Assembly: GCF_000765675.1 (NCBI RefSeq)
Contig: NZ_JRPA02000002.1
Coordinates: 62,001-126,000, forward strand
DNA: 64,000 bases
Direction of reading: 5' to 3'
Source of the DNA: Helicobacter sp. MIT 05-5294
GTDB lineage: Bacteria; Campylobacterota; Campylobacteria; Campylobacterales; Helicobacteraceae
The notes under the pieces were generated by a model that was not told where the DNA came from, searched no databases, and saw only the letters and a list, made by a program, of their open reading frames with translations. Below, one piece after another: positions 61,245 to 64,000 of this stretch; position 1 is the stretch's first letter, and each line of letters starts with the position of its first letter. The position numbers and the translations under genes were made by a program.

Positions 61245-61269
61245 ATTTTATGGAATCTGAAATTACAAA

Positions 61270-62541
61270 TTATTCATTGCGCAAAACTTGCAAAGGGTCA
61301 ATTTGTGTCGCTTTTTTGGCGGGATAATAGGAAGAAGAGAAGACAATCACAAAAGAACCAACTAGAATAGAGATTAAATCTACGAAAGATAATTCTAAGG
61401 GTAGTTTATCGCTCCCATAAACATCAGCTGGTAGCGAAATAATCGGAAAAGAAGAAAGTAGGACAAGGATAATTGCTGCGAGGATTCCACCTGCTAGGAT
61501 TCCGCTAATGCCGATGAAATTACCCAAATAAAGAAAAGTTTTTTTAATTTCTGTCGCGCTTGTTCCCATGGTTAAAAGCAGGGCGATTTCTTTTCTGCGA
61601 TTCATCACTGTCATTAGAAGTGAGCTAATGATATTAAGCGAAGCGACGAGAATAATCAGCATTAGCACGATAAATAAGGCGCGTTTTTCCAAAGCCAAAG
61701 CGGCGAAGAAATTGCCATTTTGCTCCCACCAACCTACAAAATGGATTTGTGGGTAATGTTTTTGGAGTTCTAAAATATCCTTGTGAGGGTCGCTAGAATA
61801 AATATGAATGCCATCATAAACGCCTTGTGGAAGTTGTTTGATAGTCTGCAAGGATTCTAAGTTTGTATAAATATAGCCTTTGTCATAAGCGAGTAATCCC
61901 GAATCAAAAACACCCACGACATTAAAGTTTTTCATCGTAGGGCTAAGGCTCATCGCAGTAGGGGTAAGGTGAGTGAAGATAAGCAAAAGATTGGAATGAA
62001 ATTGTAAGCCATATTGTTGTTGCAGAGTTTTGCCAACAATAATATCAAAATCTCCTCTTTGGTAGGCTGAATTGAAGTTTTTCTGATAGGATTCTTGCGT
62101 GTTTTGATAAGCAGTATTAAAGACGGGATTGAGTTTGCTCTCGCGCTCGAAATCCACCCCAAAAACAACTGCACCTTCCATTCTTTGTCCGCGTTTGGAG
62201 ATTGCTTGAATTTGCACAAAAGGGCTAAATTGCAAGTGTTGGAAACTAGATTCCATCTCTTCTAGCAAGTTTGCGTCTATCATTTCAAAGCCACTACTAA
62301 GTGCGGTGATTGGGTAATTCATAATAAATAATTTGCGTTCAAACTCCCTATCAAATCCATTCATTAATGCCATTGCAACAATCAACACCATAACGCCGAT
62401 ACATACACCCAAAAAGGCAAGAATCGCGGTAATAGAAATAAAAGGTTGTGATTTGTTGAATCGCAAATAGCGACGCACTAAAAAAGAAATCAATTTCGTG
62501 TTTGATTTTGTGTGTGGCGCAGATGGGATTTGGGGTTGCAT
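61270..62541 (-). CDS. lolC: LolC/LolE-type lipoprotein-release ABC permease
   Basis: This 423-residue inner-membrane protein has four membrane segments and a large periplasmic loop between the first two (FtsX/MacB fold). It begins with FLVRRYLRFNKSQPFISITA and ends with PAKKATQIDPLQVLRNE. It should extract lipoproteins with a LolD ATPase, which is not adjacent. Its start lies just after the secA stop, as in H. pylori. Confidence 0.88.
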   Translation of the reverse strand: MQPQIPSAPHTKSNTKLISFLVRRYLRFNKSQPFISITAILAFLGVCIGVMVLIVAMALMNGFDREFERKLFIMNYPITALSSGFEMIDANLLEEMESSFQHLQFSPFVQIQAISKRGQRMEGAVVFGVDFERESKLNPVFNTAYQNTQESYQKNFNSAYQRGDFDIIVGKTLQQQYGLQFHSNLLLIFTHLTPTAMSLSPTMKNFNVVGVFDSGLLAYDKGYIYTNLESLQTIKQLPQGVYDGIHIYSSDPHKDILELQKHYPQIHFVGWWEQNGNFFAALALEKRALFIVLMLIILVASLNIISSLLMTVMNRRKEIALLLTMGTSATEIKKTFLYLGNFIGISGILAGGILAAIILVLLSSFPIISLPADVYGSDKLPLELSFVDLISILVGSFVIVFSSSYYPAKKATQIDPLQVLRNE

Positions 62542-62543
62542 TT

Positions 62544-64000
62544 TTAAGATTCCTTGCGTTTGGCAGCAAGTATGCCACTTTTAGGTCCGCTTTTGCCATG
62601 GCAATCTTTATATTTTTTGCCACTTCCACATGGGCAAGGTTCATTGCGCACGGGTTTTGCGCCGGAGTTTCCAAAAGTCGCGCCTTTGTTGGAATCGGAT
62701 AATTTTTGTCGTGCGGCTTCTGCTTCTTTTTCATTTTCTTTATTGGCGGCTTTTAATTGCACTTTTTGAAGCATTTTGATTGCCGTGTATTTGATTTGTG
62801 CAGCAAGTTCTAAAAACAAATTATAACTTTCTTTTTTATACTCTACAAGAGGGTCTTTTTGGTTGTATCCGCGCAATCCGATTCCTGTTTTAAGGTTATC
62901 CATTACATAAAGATGTTCGCGCCATAGGTTGTCTAGCGTCTGCAAATAAACAAGTTTTTCAATCTCACTTCGTGTTTTTGCGTCCAAAACTTGCATTTTT
63001 TCTTCATAATCACGAGATAAAATTTCCTCAATATAGCCTTCAAATTGGTTGTTTGCCTTGTAATATTCTTTTAAAGAATCCAAATTTAAAAGTGCGTTGA
63101 AGTCTTCTTGTGCTTGTGCGCAAAGCAATCCCAAATCATCTTCTTCATTGAAAACTTCGCATTTTTGTAAAAGCATTGTAATGGCTTCTTGTCGGTTTTC
63201 TATAATTTTGTGCGCAATGTTGTGGTTTGGGTCTAGCATTTCATCACGCACACGATAGATTGCTTTTCTTTGCTCATTGGCGACATCATCGTATTCAAGC
63301 AAATGCTTCCTTGCTTCAAAGTGCATACTTTCTACTTTCTTTTGTGCATTTTCTACTGAACGCGTTACGAGGTGTGATTCTATGTGTTCGCCCTCTTCAA
63401 GCCCTAATTTGTCCATAATGTTTTTAATTTTATCGCTTCCAAAAATACGCAACAAAGGGTCTTCAAGGCTTAAATAAAATTGACTTGTTCCGGGGTCGCC
63501 TTGTCGTCCGCTACGCCCTCTTAATTGGTTGTCAATCCTGCGCGATTCGTGCCGTTCTGTCCCGATGATATAAAGTCCTCCAAGTGAGCGCACTTCATTA
63601 TCAATCTTAATATCTACCCCGCGTCCAGCCATATTTGTAGCAATCGTTACTGCGCCCTTTTTCCCAGCATCTTTGATGATTTCGGCTTCTTGTGCGTGGT
63701 GTTTGGCATTAAGCACAGAATGAGGAATCCTAGCTTTTTGTAGGAGTTCGTGGATTCTTTCGCTTTTTTCTATAGAGGCAGTTCCTACAAGAATCGGCTG
63801 TCCTTTTTGGTTTAGTTCTATGATTTTGGCAACTAATGCTTTAAACTTTTCTGCTTCTGTTTTGTAGATTAAGTCGTTTAAATCTTGACGCAGAATCGGC
63901 ACATTGGTTGGAATAGAAACGACTTCAAGATTATAGATTTGCAAAAACTCACTTGCCTCTGTTTGCGCTGTTCCAGTCATTCCCGCGAGTTTTTCATAAA
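62544..64000 (-). CDS. secA: Preprotein translocase ATPase SecA, C-terminal part (5' end beyond the window)
   Basis: The frame is open to the window edge and continues YEKLAG before MTGTAQTEA, so this is the C-terminal half of SecA. It includes [21 protein letters not shown] and [22 protein letters not shown] of the second motor domain, the helical scaffold, and the C-terminal zinc motif [16 protein letters not shown]. SecA drives protein export through SecYEG. Confidence 0.96.
   Translation of the reverse strand, partial: YEKLAGMTGTAQTEASEFLQIYNLEVVSIPTNVPILRQDLNDLIYKTEAEKFKALVAKIIELNQKGQPILVGTASIEKSERIHELLQKARIPHSVLNAKHHAQEAEIIKDAGKKGAVTIATNMAGRGVDIKIDNEVRSLGGLYIIGTERHESRRIDNQLRGRSGRQGDPGTSQFYLSLEDPLLRIFGSDKIKNIMDKLGLEEGEHIESHLVTRSVENAQKKVESMHFEARKHLLEYDDVANEQRKAIYRVRDEMLDPNHNIAHKIIENRQEAITMLLQKCEVFNEEDDLGLLCAQAQEDFNALLNLDSLKEYYKANNQFEGYIEEILSRDYEEKMQVLDAKTRSEIEKLVYLQTLDNLWREHLYVMDNLKTGIGLRGYNQKDPLVEYKKESYNLFLELAAQIKYTAIKMLQKVQLKAANKENEKEAEAARQKLSDSNKGATFGNSGAKPVRNEPCPCGSGKKYKDCHGKSGPKSGILAAKRKES

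Overview
The window looks like chromosome from an enteric, probably enterohepatic, Helicobacter. It is AT-rich with epsilonproteobacterial codon use. Several gene neighbourhoods match what I remember of H. pylori: lctP-lutABC, a pgbA-like gene next to glcD, gltX2-yggT-slt, fabZ-lpxA-clpX-mreB-mreC, oorDABC, and secA beside a lolC-like permease. Unlike H. pylori, the left end carries a Campylobacter-type GDP-heptose operon with long G tracts. The species is inference. I saw no rRNA, tRNA, CRISPR array or IS element.

Layout. 1-11425: a surface-glycan operon. GmhA, HddA and HddC build GDP-manno-heptose. A 4,6-dehydratase, a ColD-type 3-dehydratase, two 3,5-epimerases, two WcaG-type reductases and a C-methyltransferase should then give (branched) deoxyheptoses. 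An asparagine-synthase-like protein closes the operon. 11645-16126: L-lactate uptake and oxidation (lctP, lutABC). 16127-17892: a cluster of palindromic repeats and a phase-variable radical SAM gene. 17893-21774 (minus): 2-oxoglutarate oxidoreductase oorDABC and malate dehydrogenase. 21940-39240: envelope and housekeeping genes (mltG, AsmA-like, nth, folD, lepB, M50 and M48 proteases, rpiB, kdsB, pgeF, a second MreB, prmC, gltX2, yggT, slt) and two small proteins, one flagellar-like. 39273-55668: speA, cysE, hom, yraN, a PgbA-like protein, glcD, fabZ-lpxA-clpX-mreBC, pycB, xseA and several small unknown proteins. 55719-64000 (minus): a second radical SAM gene that is out of phase, gamma-carbonic anhydrase, D-lactate dehydrogenase, another radical SAM protein, a LolC-like permease and the C-terminal part of SecA.

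The most striking feature is six homopolymeric G/C tracts of 11-13 bases. Two sit at the 5' ends of twin radical SAM genes, an ordinary ON/OFF arrangement: the copy at 17 kb is in frame and the copy at 56 kb is not. The other four sit at the 3' ends of glycan genes, at or after the end of the conserved domain in three of them. In two cases the tract decides whether the ribosome stops just after the tract or continues to overlap the next start codon. That next start, or its Shine-Dalgarno site, lies in a hairpin. This suggests a phase switch acting on translational coupling rather than on the gene that carries the tract. The hairpins and frames are read directly from the sequence; the regulatory role is inference.

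The metabolic genes fit a microaerophile that feeds on lactate and organic acids: L- and D-lactate oxidation, pyruvate carboxylation, malate dehydrogenase and ferredoxin/flavodoxin-type 2-oxoglutarate oxidation.
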